Shown here one piece after another: positions 9,647-21,990 of a stretch of DNA of 64,000 nt (position 1 is the first letter of the stretch; the number at the start of each line of letters is the position of its first letter). Source of the stretch: Hsuehochloa calcarea (lineage: Eukaryota; Streptophyta; Magnoliopsida; Poales; Poaceae); the NCBI GenBank assembly GCA_036346395.1, contig CM070611.1:25244473-25308472 (forward strand), given 5' to 3'. The notes under the pieces are model-generated. The model saw only the letters and a list, made by a program, of their open reading frames with translations. It made no database searches and was not told where the DNA came from. The position numbers were made by a program, and so were the translations under genes.

Positions 9647-11423
9647 GTTCATGTGTTGATGTCCTTATCTTTGTTGCCTCTGTTAATGGAGCTCTTGTTG
9701 ATCTAACTTTCGTTTATCCATTGTCTTAGTAAGCATCCAGGCCCCTAATTGGATAGTATTATTGTTCTGGTGATAAGTGATCCTTGAATTATTGAGACTA
9801 ACTTGGTGATAAATGAACCCTAAATTATTGAGACTAACTTTGTCCTATTGGGCCTCCTGTTTCGGAGGCGGGGAGCCACACACACCCACGACGAAGGTAG
9901 TGCGATGGCGTAGCAGCGCCCTCCTGTCTCGACGACGTCCGCGGAGGCTAACGCGATGGCGGCGATGAGTAGCAGCGTATGTACGGCGGCACTTTGTCCC
10001 ATCCCGATCCGCACGACGGCGGCATCGGCGGCGGTGACAGTGAGCTCGAGCACAGTGTGGCCCTCCTCGGCCCGTTCTCCTCCTCGAAGACGGCCGCAGC
10101 GGCGAGGCCGGTAGTCCTCCCGTCCCATCGTCCCCAATGACGCTGGCGGCGAGGACGAGTGATGGCGCAGTGCCCCTCCCGTCCTGACAACATGGAGATG
10201 GTGGCGGCGAGGCTTGGTGGCGGCGCGACATTGTGCGCCTATCTCATCCCGACCCGAAGAAGGCGGCAGCAACAGCGTGGTGCCCGTCCCCTATTCCGCC
10301 CATCGAACGATGGCGGCGGGTGAGGCCTTGGCGATATACCAAGAATTATCAGGCTAACAGCGTGTTAGAGGATGGTTGTCGCGTTGTTGACGATCAATCG
10401 CACACGAGCGAATAATGTTAGTATTTTTTGTATTTTTTCTTTAAAAAATACTAACATTATAAAAAAGCAGTCCCAATGCTCTTGTCGTGTTATAAAAAAA
10501 ATATTTTTCATAACTATTATAATGATAGTATTTTCATATGACCTATGCAAATAATGTTATTATATATTAATACTCAAAGTTAAGGAAATTTAACGGCAAG
10601 TTTTTGTAAAACTTGGTCTTATCCACGAAGGGGAGTATAAAAAAGGCAGTCCCAAGGCTCCTGTAGCTCATTAAGCACAGTGAGAACTGTCCCTATTCAA
10701 CACGGATGGCATCCGGGTGCAGACTTGTTGCGACTTGCGAGGACACAGGGGTAGCTGTGGTCGTACTCAGCTGCATCTTTTGGAAACATTAAATTTGAAA
10801 AGCGAATCTTTTAATTAGGTCACTTCATGTTGAGTGCTAGAATGCTCTGTCAGTATATTAGATTCCCGAGTTACTCCTTATGTTTTCTTCTGCTCGACTT
10901 TTTTTAAAAAACTTTTTTTAACTTACTATGGTCTGCAAGATGCAGCAGTGACTGTTACTTTTTATAAATTTGTATTAAGATGTACTAATAAAATTATAAT
11001 ATTAAAAAATACTTTTAACCACAAATCTAATAATATATATTTTATACAGCATAGTTTTAAACACACTGACTGTTCAGTGCTACAACCCCAATTTCATTAA
11101 GTTGAAATTTAGATGCATCTCATAAGCATACATGTTAAATTTGGAGCATATGTACAAAATGTTGCATTTGAATAATTTCAACTCAAAATAAAACCTAGAG
11201 CTTGAATCAAAGCCACAAAAGAAAATAGTGATAAATGCTCATAAACATCTCTGGATATTAATTTATTCAAATACTAGAATAAATATCACAAATAAATATG
11301 CTTTTTCTCACATTTTTAGAGTCAAACTTAACCTTGAGAAAAATCTAAACTCAATTCATAAACATCTACTATAAATGAATTTTCAATAAGCAATTAAATC
11401 ATGAACATTGTGTTAAAATTTAT
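9647..11423. repeat. Direct duplication, copy A
   Basis: This segment of 1777 bp recurs at 12559-14883. It begins in the 3' flank of the peptide gene and ends where a terminal-inverted-repeat segment starts. Its first part is GC-rich and its last part AT-rich. From about 11078 it contains the first 345 bp of a gypsy-LTR-like sequence starting TGCTACAACCCC. Open frames in the GC-rich part break between copies, so none is called as a gene. Confidence 0.85.
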
Positions 11424-11505
11424 CAAGGCAGACATAGTTAACACCACCGGAGAGTTTCACGCCGTCGACACCGATGAACGACCTCGAAACAATTGACTTT
11501 GCCTC

Positions 11506-11607
11506 GCCGTGTTCTAGCCGGTGCTCACCTCTTCGTCCCCGGGAGCTCGCCGAGTCGCCGTGTTCTAGTCGGTGCTCACCTCTTCGTCCCCGGGAGCTCG
11601 CCGAGTC
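11506..11607 (+). repeat. 51-bp tandem duplication
   Basis: Two units of 51 bp begin at 11506 and 11557 and differ by one base. They encode a repeated 17-residue block on the minus strand. The other copy of this dispersed repeat, at about 7440, has a single unit, so the duplication is local. Confidence 0.8.
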
Positions 11608-12041
11608 GCCGTCGCCACCGTCTCCCTCAACTCTGGCCACGTCGCCCGTCGCTGATCTCCTCGCTGGTGCATCCCCTCACTGTCTCGTGTGTGTCACTTC
11701 GCGTCCCTTGCCCTCCTCTTTCGGTCCTCACTCTTCGCCGCCTCCGTCGCCGTGGTGTGTCGCCACCTCACCTTCGCTTCGCCGCCATTCGCTCGTCGCA
11801 TCGCCGCTCTAGTCGCCTTCCTATCACCTTGAGCCACGCGTCCCTGCTCCCGATCTGCGCGCCACCGAGCGGTGTGCTCCTCTCCTTTCCTTCGGGCACC
11901 GCTAGTGTCGCCGCCGCTACCGCGAGCCCGAGTTCCTTCTTCACCGTCGCTTCCTCGCTGCTTTTCCATCTGCACCGCCGCCACTGTCCAAAGGATTGCC
12001 TCGCCTCTCGGGTTCCATTTTTGTCGCTCGGACGCCGCTCC

Positions 12042-12280
12042 CACTACTACGTAAAAGCTCATCACGCAGACGGTTCAGAATAGTCATCACGGAGCGATTT
12101 TTGAACCGTCAAACGTTATGTCTGTGATAATAGCGGTTATCACGCACGGTTGAAAACCGTCATGTGATAAGTCTTATCACGACATTTTCCAACCACGAGC
12201 CGCTGTGATTACAGAGTATCACGCATTTCGCCTCGTGGTTAGAACCGTCTGTGATAAGTCTTTAGACCTAATTAATTTTT
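12042..12280 (+). mobile_element. Orphan CACTA transposon end
   Basis: CACTACTACGTAAAA begins at 12042. It is followed by many subterminal repeats of the type ATCACGCAGACGGTT, GAACCGTC and GTGATAAGTC in both orientations. CACTA elements have this arrangement of terminal CACTA and inverted subterminal repeats. I found no second CACTA end nearby, so only one terminus is present. Confidence 0.6.
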
Positions 12281-12558
12281 ATCGTATTTTCATTTAGCAT
12301 CGAATTGCTAGCCATGCCCTCTGAAATCTAGCAAGCGTAAACATATCACGTATAATTGTTGACAATTCAAAGTGATCATTTAACTCAAAATCAATTACAA
12401 AAGAATGTTTCAAGTATATATTGTCGCTAGAGTTACAAATTGAATTACAACTACCAAAGTGAATTACAATATTGAATCAATTGTTTCGAGGTCGTTCATC
12501 TGTCGACGGCGTGAAACTCTCCTGGTGTTAACTATGTCTGCCTTGATAAAGCCGCAGA

Positions 12559-14883
12559 GTTCATGTGTTGATGTCCTTATCTTTGTTGCCTCTGTTAATG
12601 GAGCTCTTGTTGATCTAACTTTCGTTTATCCATTGTCTTAGTAAGCATCCAGGCCCCTAATTGGATAGTATTATTGTTTTGGTGATAAGTGATCCTTGAA
12701 TTATTGAGACTAACTTGGTGATAAATGAACCCTAAATTATTGAGACTAACTTTGTCCTATTGGGCCTCCTGTTTCGGAGGCGGGGAGCCCCACACACACC
12801 CACGACGAAGGTAGTGCGATGGCGTAGCAGCGCCCTCCTGTCTCCACGACGTCCGCAGAGGCGAACGCGATGGCGGCGATGAGTAGCAGCGTATGTACGG
12901 CGGCACTTTGTGAAAGGTGAACAGGTAGGTTACGCTAGCTACAATAATTGATTTTCTACCGTGTTCAACCAGAAAATATACGTGTAAGGGAGTCATGGAT
13001 AGTTACCACTAGATGCGCTGCGTAGCGGAAGAAGAGTTGGAGCAGCCCGGTCCAACATAGATACGCGTTGATGAAGAAGAAACAGTCGATCGTTTCACGA
13101 ACTGAATGTCTCCTCCTCGAGTCCTACGCAATAGCCTTGCGCTTTTCGCCAATCAAAGACAAAGAAGAATAAAGAAGTGGCTCCTCCACGGAGTCCACAC
13201 GTCGATGGAACGTCGCGGCGCCGGTGTGCTAGCACCGCGCGCCCGACTAGGGTTTCGGGATACGGCCAGGGGGAGGTGGCGGCCAGGGTTCATCATCTAT
13301 CACCTGCAGCCCCGCACTGCCTCCATATATTTATAGAGCATGCTAATGGGTTTCCACGTTGTAGGCCCAATAGAACCCTAGTCCCATATGGATCAATATC
13401 TCTCTTAGCCTATAAAACCGTATTATTTATGATTGCCTCTTGGGTACATCGCTAACACTTTGTCCCATCCCGATCCGCACGACGGCGCAGCATCGGCGGC
13501 GGTGATGATGAGCTCGAGCACGATGTGGCCCTCCTCGACCCGCTCTCCTCCTCGAAGACGGCCGCAGGCGAGGCGGTAGTCCTCCCGCCCCATCGTCCCC
13601 AATGACGCCGGGCGGCGAGGATGAGTGATGGCGCAGCGCCTCCCGTCCCGACAACATGGAGATGGTGGCGGCGAGGCTTGGTGCGGCGCGACATTGTGCG
13701 CTGTCTCATCCCGACCAAGAAGGCGGCAACAATAAATGGTGCCTGTCTCTATTCCGCCCATCGAACGATGGCGGCGGGTGAGGCCTTGGCGATATACCAA
13801 GAAGCCTCAGCAAGAACGTTATCAGGCTAACCGTGTGTTAGAGGATGGTTGTCGCGTTGTTGACGATCAATCGCATATGAGCGAATAATGTTAGTATTTT
13901 TGTATTTTTCTTTAAAAATGCTAACATTATAAAAAGCAATCCCAATGCTCTTGTCGTGTTATAAAAAAAAAATATTTTTCATAACTATTATAATGGTAGT
14001 ATTTTCATATGACCTATGCAAATAATGTTATTATATATTAATACTCAAAGTTAAGAAAAATTAACGGCAAGTTTTTGTAAAACTTGGTCTATCCACGAAG
14101 GAGTATAAAAAGGCATCCCAAGGCTCTCAGAGCTCATTAAGCACAAGTGAGAACTCGTCCCTATTCAACACGGATGGCATCTGGTGCGACTTGTTGCGAC
14201 TTGCGAGGACACAGGGTAGCCGTGGCGTGCATTTCACCGCATCTTTTGGAAACATTAAATTTGAAAAGCGAATCTTTTAATTAGGTCACTTCATGTTGAG
14301 TGCTAGAATGCTCTGTCAAGATATTAGATTCCCGAGTTACTCCTTATGTTTTCTTCGCTCGACTTTTTTAAAAACTTTTTAACTTACTATGGTCTGCAAG
14401 ATGCAATGGTATTACTTTTTATAAATTTGTATTAAGATGTACTAATAAAATTATAATATTAAAAAATACTTTTAACCACAAATCTAATAATATATATTTT
14501 ATACAGCATAGTTTTAAACATACTGACTGTTCAGTGCTACAACCCCAATTTCATTAAGTTGAAATTTAAATGCATCTCATAAGCATACATGTTAAATTTG
14601 GAGCATATGTACAAAATGTTGCATTTGAATAATTTCAATTCAAAATAAAACCTAGAGCTTGAATCAAAGCCACAAAAGAAAATAGTGATAAATGCTCATA
14701 AACATCTCTGGATATTAATTTATTCAAATACTAGAATAATTATCAAGAATAAATATGCTTTTTCTCAAATTTTTAGAGTCAAACTTAACCTTGAGAAAAA
14801 TCTAAACTCAATTCATAAACATCTACTATAAATGAATTTTCAATAAGCAATTAAATCATGAACATTGTGTTCATAAAATTTAT
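12559..14883. repeat. Direct duplication, copy A'
   Basis: This copy matches 9647-11423 after removal of a 547-bp solo LTR and its duplicated target (12911-13462). Net length is then 1773 bp against 1777. AT-rich parts are nearly identical to copy A, while GC-rich parts show many small indels. Unlike copy A, its gypsy-LTR-like end continues beyond 14883. Confidence 0.85.
12911..13457. mobile_element. Solo LTR inside copy A'
   Basis: The inserted 547 bp starts TGAAAGG and ends GCTAACA, and is flanked by CTTTG on both sides (12906-12910 and 13458-13462). Copy A has the uninterrupted site. TG...CA ends with a 5-bp duplication and no coding sequence define a solo LTR. A TATTTATAG motif near 13327 fits a plus-strand promoter, so orientation is probably forward, but I cannot fix it. 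Confidence 0.85.
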
Positions 14884-15515
14884 ATGGGTTCTATATCATC
14901 CTAGTAGTCCCTCTAAAATTTTTCAGATTTTGCTAAAATTGTTTGCTATTTTAAACCGTCGGTCAAAGAAGGAAGTTTGGAATTCAAACTCACCAATTGT
15001 TTGGGTCTAGCATCGCTATGCGACGGACACGAACCCAACTAGCTAACTTGATCGGACCTAACCCGCTCGCCCGAGCCACCCTCCGACCGCGCCGCTTCGC
15101 CGAGCCACTGACGAGTTGGCCCCACCTATCAGCATCGTCTTCACCGCTTCGCCAGCGCTGCACGAGCTCTAGAGCGGCAAGCAGGAGCTGGCGAGCATTC
15201 GCGTGTTTCCGTCCATGCAACCTTACGATGCTTTGTCACCGCCCTTGGTACCCAATCTAGTAACCCACGAGTAACGCCGTAGCTTTTCCTATCATGGAAG
15301 CTCATCAAAACGCCGCCTCGCCCTCTCGCCACTCGCTTGAGCCCGACAATTCTCCCTCCTCACCGAGGTTTATCCTCTCCTTCTTGTGCCGCTTCTTTTC
15401 CTCTTCACATGCCGTTCTCGTTTTGATAAGTTGAAGCCTTGCCTTGTAGCAACATATCGGGAACACAAGCTTGTCTTTTTGCTCCTCCAGAGCGCGTCTG
15501 TGGAGCGCGCCCGTG

Positions 15516-15554
<39 letters not shown>

Positions 15555-16390
15555 GTGAGTTCTATCCTTGCTTAAGTGTGTCATATCATGTTATAGGGTA
15601 TAAGAAGTAAAAACCCTCACCCAATTTTACCAATCATCCGCAGGATCATCACGATCTCAGATTTTCTCTTTTTCTACTAAACACCCCTTCGTCTCCATCT
15701 CCATTTGGGTAAGCCATTTCTCGATTACTACCCTCCAGAGCATCTCATGCACTCACTTAAGCTTCCCCGGTCATTCTTTGTTCTTACTTTTGCTCAGATT
15801 CTTCTCTCCACATGGAGCTCGCATCGTCGCCACTAGGTCATTGTCGCCGGAGCACCATCGTGCCTCTCCGACCATCTTCTTGTCACCGGTAGGTTTGCTG
15901 GACCTCACTGGTGCTTATGCGTGCATGAGTTAGCTTAATGCGTTGCTGAATCGTCATAGCCATTTGAACCGTAGCTCAACCACCACACCTCACCGTCGTC
16001 TTGCTATAGACCAATGAACCCCACCACAAGTACTAGTAAGTTCGCAAGGGTCTAAGGATTCCATTTCTAGCATTCACTTGCGCCGCCAAAGTCCGCAGCG
16101 CCGGCAAGCCGCATGGCAAGATCACCATCGCGAGCTGCTCTGTTGTCCGAAATCGGACAATTACTGTAACTCATGATTAACTCAAATCACTATCGGATTA
16201 GCATTAAGTATTCATTAGCTGCGTTTAAATGTCTTGATGTCCCAGTGATGAGCGGGTCCCATGAATAGAAATTGAAGAGGTTTTAATACTAAATTTGCTT
16301 AGAGTGGTCGACATGCGGGCCTAGGGTCTTAAGTGCACAAAGGCATGGTGGTGGACCGCGCTTCTCTCATATGGACCTTAAGTGAGATTT
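14535..16390 (+). repeat. Ty3/gypsy LTR-like remnant
   Basis: From TGCTACAACCCC at 14535 the sequence parallels 30912 onward (TGTAACATCCCC). It shares the ATTTATTCAAATACTAG block and then a GC-rich zone (15000-16130) followed by an AT-rich one. I cannot find its far end; it gives way to Sirevirus sequence near 16390. A CT microsatellite lies at 15518-15553. No genes. Confidence 0.45.
15518..15553 (+). repeat. (CT)n microsatellite
   Basis: About 18 uninterrupted CT units lie within the GC-rich part of the gypsy-LTR-like remnant. Confidence 0.9.
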
Positions 16391-19300
16391 TTGACCCTTT
16401 TCTAGAATTTAAAGTTTTTATGCTTTCTTTTGCCTTATCTCACTTGCTTATGCTATTCTGATGCCAGCTTGGTCATTTCCATTGCTTTCTCTTGCTTATG
16501 GACCAAGTTGTGCTTTTATGTGAAAACGAAAGTATTTTACTTTTCAAACCTCCTAATTATATTTTCTGGATTATTGCCAATGTGTTCATCAAGGGGGAGA
16601 TTGTGGATATCATGGGGATATTCTCTTGATCTTAGGATGATGTGACAATTGGCAATGGCATTAAAGATTTGTCGTTTCACGTGTTTTCAAAGAAAGATTC
16701 GTGGTCACAAAGCCATCAAGGCCTGACCGGCCGAACCGGCGGTCCGACCGCCTATGGGCGGTCCGACCGCCACCCTCGGCAATGGATCGGACAAGCGATG
16801 GCAACCGACCGCCTTAGTGGCGGTTGGACCGACAATTTCAGAAAATGGTATTTTGAGCTGGGCCAAAAATAGAGGGTGTAGGCAAGAGAGGGGATTCTAT
16901 TGCACTTAGTCTCATAATTTTTGGAATCCCCAGTCAAAAGTTCTATTGGTTTGAAAATTCCATTAGGTTTCGGAATTTCAGGGGTTGTTTTCGGCTAAGT
17001 CCCAACCGGCGTCCGACCGCCAATAGGTGGCGACCGGGCCATGGTGGCGGATCGACTTGGTTTTCACTTGGATCGTCGTCCTTCGTGGCGGCGATGTTCG
17101 GTTGTTAGGTCAAAGTCATGAGTTTCAGTGCATGTGTATTGCATGATGCATGTTTTGACTAACATGGGTCAAGTTATGAAAACTTGTTCCTGATTCGCTT
17201 TGCTTGTCTATTATTGTGCGGTTGCTTGGTGGTCAATGACGGTCAACCGATGATGATTGGGACTAGGCTTGGAGAGTCGTGGTCCGTAACGATCGACGAT
17301 GCCGGTGAGGTCAATGAACTCAAGCGTGATGCAAGATGGACAAGGGTGACCTATTGGCTAATCCGCGCGCAAGATGTAGCTAATTAGGTCAAGAGGAGAT
17401 AAAGACAACAGATTAAAATACGCATGCAGTGTGACCCGCTTATTTTGGGCCTTAACGGAGCCCAATTGAGTCAAACTTCTAGAAGGTCTAAGCCTCCACT
17501 ATAAATAGAGGAGGTGGTGGTCGCCTCCTTCGCCTCTTTTGTTATTTTGAAACCCTAATTTGCTTAGGGAGAGGTTTTGTTGGACCGAAAAGGCGACTAG
17601 AGGGGGGTGAATAGGAGCACGCTCACTTTTTCACAAATACTGGATTCAACACAATTTCACTCCAGTAGCTTTGGAAGCTATGAAGATCGGTATATCAGTA
17701 CAGCGGAAGACTAATATTGAATCCAATAAACACCCCTAAGCAATACCACAAAAGATCAAGCACAAAATAACAAATCACAGTGCACTGCCAGTCAGACCGC
17801 TAGCTCAATGGCGATCGGACCGATTTCCGGCCGGTTTGACCGGTGGCCACGGGAGGTCTGACTGCCGTCCTCCAGAACAGAACAGATCAGCCCCGATGAC
17901 GAAGATAAAATTAGATGAAATTTTTGATCTACTAATCTAAACTTGATGAAACTTGGAACACACCTTCTCTATGATATCAAGAACCTATTCCAATCGAGGA
18001 TTATGATAATTCTTGGAAGAATAGCGATCATTTTCGATTTGATTGAAGAAGGGTGCAAAACCGGGTCAAAATAAAAACTAGGTCAAAACTCTTGCTCAAG
18101 GGTGATTGATGATCAAGATGATCCTAGATAGATTCACACACGTCATAACAAGCTAGATCACGTGAAGAAACGAAGCAAAAACCCACGGATCAAAGAAAGA
18201 CCTAAAATCATCAAATAGAGAGAAAGAACGCAATGAGATAAAACATTGATCAAACTTTCCTTTGATTGATTGATATGATATGGGCTTACAGCCTCTCCAT
18301 CAATGGAGGACAATGCTCAATCCAAGAGCACGAAAATCACATCAAACTATCAAGAACCCTAGCCTCCACAAAAGCTCTCCCTTAGAAAATTAGGGTTTTT
18401 AAGAATTGCAAAAGAGACGAAGAGGAGGTGCAGCCACCTCCCTCTCCTATTTATAGTGGAGGCTTTGACCTTCTAAAAGTTTGACTCAATTGGGCTCCGG
18501 TTAAGGCCCAAAACAAACGGGACATTTACGCACGTATTTTAATGCACCGTCTTTAATATTCCTTGACCTAACTAGCTACACCTTGCGCCATCTTGCGCCG
18601 GATTAGCTAATAGGTCACCCTTGTCCATCTTGCACCACGCTTGAGTACATTGACCTCACCCGCATCGCCGATCGCTCGACCTCGGCTCTCCAAGCCTAGT
18701 CCCGATCATCCTCGCCATTGACCGTCGTTGACCACCAAGCAACCCGCACAACAATAGACAAGTAAACCGAATTTGAGAACAAGTTCTTCACAACTTGACC
18801 CATGTTAGTCAAAACTTGCATTATGCAACATATATGCCCCAAACTCATGACTTTGACCTAAAACCGAACAACCGAACAACGCCGCCACGACGGGCGATTT
18901 AACCAAGTGGAAATCGGTCGATCGCTTCTCGGGCCTCGATCATTACCCTAGCCTGGCCTCGATCGCCAACTATTGGTCGGTCAGACCGCCAGTAATAACT
19001 TAGCCGATTTTCAACCTTTGAAAACCGAACCTACTAGAAATTTCAAACCAATAGAACTTTTGACTGGAGACTCTAAAAATTATGGGACCAAGTGCAATAG
19101 AATCCCCTCTCTTGCCTACACCTTTATTTTTGGCCCAGCTCAATCCAACACTTTCTGACAATGGCCGGTCCGACCGCCCCTTATAAACCGGTCGAACCGA
19201 TTTGGGACCGATCCGATCACAGACTGCCGGCCGGACTGGCTCGCACATGACAAAGACAACAACTATGCCAAAAAACACAAAACGACAAACCATTAACTCC

Positions 19301-20134
19301 ATTGCCAATTGTCACATCATCCTAAGATCCGAGCATATCCCTATGATATCCACATGTTTTGTGGAGGCTAGGGTTCTAGAGAGTTTGATGTGATTTTTGT
19401 GCTCTTGGATTGAGCATTGTCCTCCATTGATGGAGTAGTCAGAACCTAAATTATATCAAATCAATCCAAGGAAAGTTTGATCAATATTTTGTCTCATTGC
19501 TTTCTTCTCTCTTTTGATGATTTGAGTCTTTCTTTGATCTGTGAGTTTTGATTGACTTCTTCATGTGATCTAGTTTGGTGTGACATGTGAGAACATATCT
19601 AGAATTATCTTGATCATCAATCACCTACGAGCAAGATTTTGGATCTAGTTTTCGCTTTGACTCGCTTTGAACCATCCTCCTCTCAAACGGAAAAGGATCG
19701 TAATTATTTCAAGAATTTTCATAATCTTCTATTGTAATAGGTTCCTAATATCATAGAGAAGGTGTGTTCCAAGTTTCATCGAAGTTTGGAGTTGTAGATC
19801 AAAAGTTACATCTATTTGCAACTTCGCCGTCGAGCTATTTTGATCTGTTCTTGATCCGGGCCGACCACTGTATACCGATCGCACCGCTTAGGGGTCGCAA
19901 TGTCGACCGCCATTGACCCAGGGTCGACCGCCAAGATCGAGTTTTGTTTTAAGCTTGTGTTGTTTTTCGTGGTTTTGCTAGGGGTTAAATTGGATTCAAT
20001 ACTAGTCTTCCACAGATCGGTATATTAATCTTCATAGCTTTCCATAGATATCGAGTAAAATCTTATTGAATCAATTATTTATGAAAAGTGAGCGTGCTCT
20101 TATTCACCCCTCTAGTCGCCTTTTCGGCTCAACA
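16390..20134 (+). mobile_element. Sirevirus-1 3' end and 3' LTR, interrupted
   Basis: The polypurine tract AAGGGGGAGA (16592-16601) directly precedes an LTR that starts TGTGGATATC at 16602 and ends CTCAACA at 20134. AAAGGGGGAGA-type tracts are typical of Sireviruses (Ty1/copia). The last bases before the end (TTCACCCCTCTAGTCGCC) match the other LTRs of this family here. A reverse-oriented LTR of the same family occupies 17578-19354; without it the LTR is about 1.75 kb. CTATAAATAG at 17499-17508 is its TATA box. Only about 200 bp of the internal region remain on the left. Confidence 0.8.
17578..19354 (-). mobile_element. Nested reverse solo LTR, Sirevirus-1 family
   Basis: This 1777-bp LTR starts TGTTGGACCG and ends ATATCCACA, the reverse complement of the surrounding LTR's own ends. 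Flanks are GGTTT (17573-17577) and TGTTT (19355-19359), one mismatch apart. Removing it rejoins the host LTR in register with 34460-34510. Its TATA box is CTATTTATAG near 18450 (minus strand). No internal region is present, so it is a solo LTR. Confidence 0.85.
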
Positions 20135-21550
20135 GAGAGATGGTAAGAGAGAGGAAGGTATGTGTGTATGAGGGTGGGACCCACTGGAAGTGGAGCAAAA
20201 GAAAGAGAGAATAAGAAGCATAGCAAAGCAAAGTAGAGAGCAGAAAGGCGACTTCATCAAGGGGGCTCACACGGTGAGGGCGGCGTGGAGGTCAGCGGTG
20301 ACACCAAAATGAGTCGCCGCGGGGCGATGAGGCGGTGAGGTAGCGACGGTGGCATGGCTGCGATGGTCGGTGGGTGCTGCGGCGCTGGTCGCACGGGTGA
20401 CGACGCCCAAGAAGGGCTTCATGAGAGGCGATGTGGCTATAGGGTGCGCGTCGACCGAGGAACGCGCTTGGTGAGGTCGTAGGCGTGGGATGACTTAGGT
20501 GGCAGGGTGACAATGGCCGGCGGCGAAGAAGACGATGCAAAGGTGACGGCATGCTTCGGCGAGGGGAAACCCCAAATTGAGGTGGGGTATAGAGAGCACT
20601 TGGCCGAGAACACGTTATGACACGTTCAATACCTCAAGAAGCGAACTAGAGAGGGAGATCAAGGTGAAGGCAGCATGGTCGGACCTGGGGAAGACGGCTG
20701 GCCTACCGGTGTTCCTACCAACAAAGGCAAGGTAGGGGACGGTGATTGGAGCAAAAAGAAGAGGAGGGCGAGGCGATCGTGATGCTCCCTTCTATAGTCG
20801 AAGCCGGGGAGCGAAACGATGGGGAACACAATGATCCCGCCGAATGGCGCGACATTGAAGGCACGACGGCACATGGCATACAAGCACGGCAGAGCACGGT
20901 TTTGGGACATGGCGCAAGGCACGGTAATGCGGCGAGCCGAGCAGAGCCACATAAACATGTTGTAACTCGTGAGTGAAACGACGTTACGCCGCGGAAGCAA
21001 GCACGAAAACACAAGACAAAGACGGATCGAACGACGAAGAAAGGAATGAAAAAGGATCGGACCGTCTCAAAAAACCGACAACGTGGCCTAGGTGAGGAAT
21101 TGCAGTCACGTGAAACGAAAAAAATTCGAACAACCATGAAGAAGAGTAGCGCCGAATCCGAAAGACAAAAAAAATCAGAGCGACGTGGCCCATCTACCCT
21201 CGCTGCCTTTCTGCCTTCGTTTATTCGGTGGCTAATGACAAGGGCCGTGCGTCCGATTAAATCGTTTTGGTTCAGATGCTTCATTTATAGTTCATAGCAA
21301 TCCATAGACTAACAGGACCACTTCACTCACGGAGGTTGGTTGATTCGAAACAAACCACATGCTATGGGAATTCTCCCATCTAGTTTCTTCTATCCTGATC
21401 TCCTGAGGCCATATTCATCTGACCACCCAACGCCCTCCCCACCATTGTCCTTTGTGCTGTCTTCACCAAACATTGCTGTGAACATGTATAACCAAACAAA
21501 ATGCTTCATGACTACAGAACTAGCAAATAGTCAATTTAGGGAAGAAAAAA
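20135..21550. other. Anonymous GC-rich DNA
   Basis: No gene or known element can be supported. The first part resembles reverse-oriented gypsy LTR GC-rich zones in composition. A minus-strand frame of 189 codons (20715-21284) is rich in Cys, Phe, Arg and Ser and matches no family I know. Confidence 0.4.
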
Positions 21551-21554
21551 AATT

Positions 21555-21990
21555 ATAACATTGCGGTGAACAGTGCACAACATTGTTTTTGTATTGATGA
21601 AATATTATTTTACTTCAGATGCAATATTTTTTTTATACATGTGCAACATTCAAAAGAACAGTATACAACATTATTTTGAATGGGCCGTAACATTTTTCGT
21701 AATGGTTCGCAACATTCGTTTGAACAAAAAAAAAACCTGAACTTCTGATTTTTTTCAAATGCTAGTAGTGCTTGTATGGGTGATCAGCGAGGGGAGGACC
21801 AAGAGGAAGGAGGAGATCGGAATTGTCTTTAATCGAGTGTTGGGGCGCAGTTACGTGAGGATCGAGTGTTGAGTGTTGGGGCGGAGGAGATCGGCGAGAT
21901 GGACGACGGTAGAGTGCCTTACACAATCCAATGACAAAACATGGCGTACAAACCTAGCGCTCGTACGTCCGAGCGTTAGACACCATCTGG
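21555..21990. mobile_element. Possible Mutator-like non-autonomous fragment
   Basis: The stretch has several GCAACATT / ACAACATT repeats (21555-21720) and ends in a near-perfect palindrome, AGCGCTCGTACGTCCGAGCG, near 21960. Such GTACGAGCGCT motifs occur in the terminal repeats of rice Mutator-like elements, from memory. I could not define both ends. Confidence 0.3.

Larger units (their letters stand above)
11419..12550. mobile_element. Terminal-inverted-repeat segment X between A and A'
   Basis: The ends are inverted copies of about 75 bp: 11419-11496 and 12477-12550, sharing TTTATCAAGGCAGACATAG and GACCTCGAAACAATTGA. Inside lie a plus-orientation copy of the GC-rich dispersed repeat (11500-12030) and a CACTA-type end (12042 onward). 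I find no matching target duplication, so it could be a foldback element or a rearrangement rather than a clean transposon. No transposase is present. Confidence 0.5.

Noticed and set aside
9820..10272. Minus-strand frame of 150 codons in copy A
   Set aside because: The same region in A' is broken into other frames, with no sign of protein conservation.
11493..12083. Plus-strand frame of 196 codons
   Set aside because: It runs across the GC-rich repeat and the CACTA end; related repeat copies at 1-275 and 7311-7480 do not keep the frame.
9647..14883. Copies A and A' as LTRs of one element with segment X inside
   Set aside because: The ends are not TG...CA, there is no primer-binding site or polypurine tract at the junctions, and A begins in a gene's 3' flank.
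20715..21284. Minus-strand frame of 189 codons rich in Cys, Phe and Arg
   Set aside because: No recognisable domain, no promoter or splice evidence, and it lies in transposon-like GC-rich DNA.
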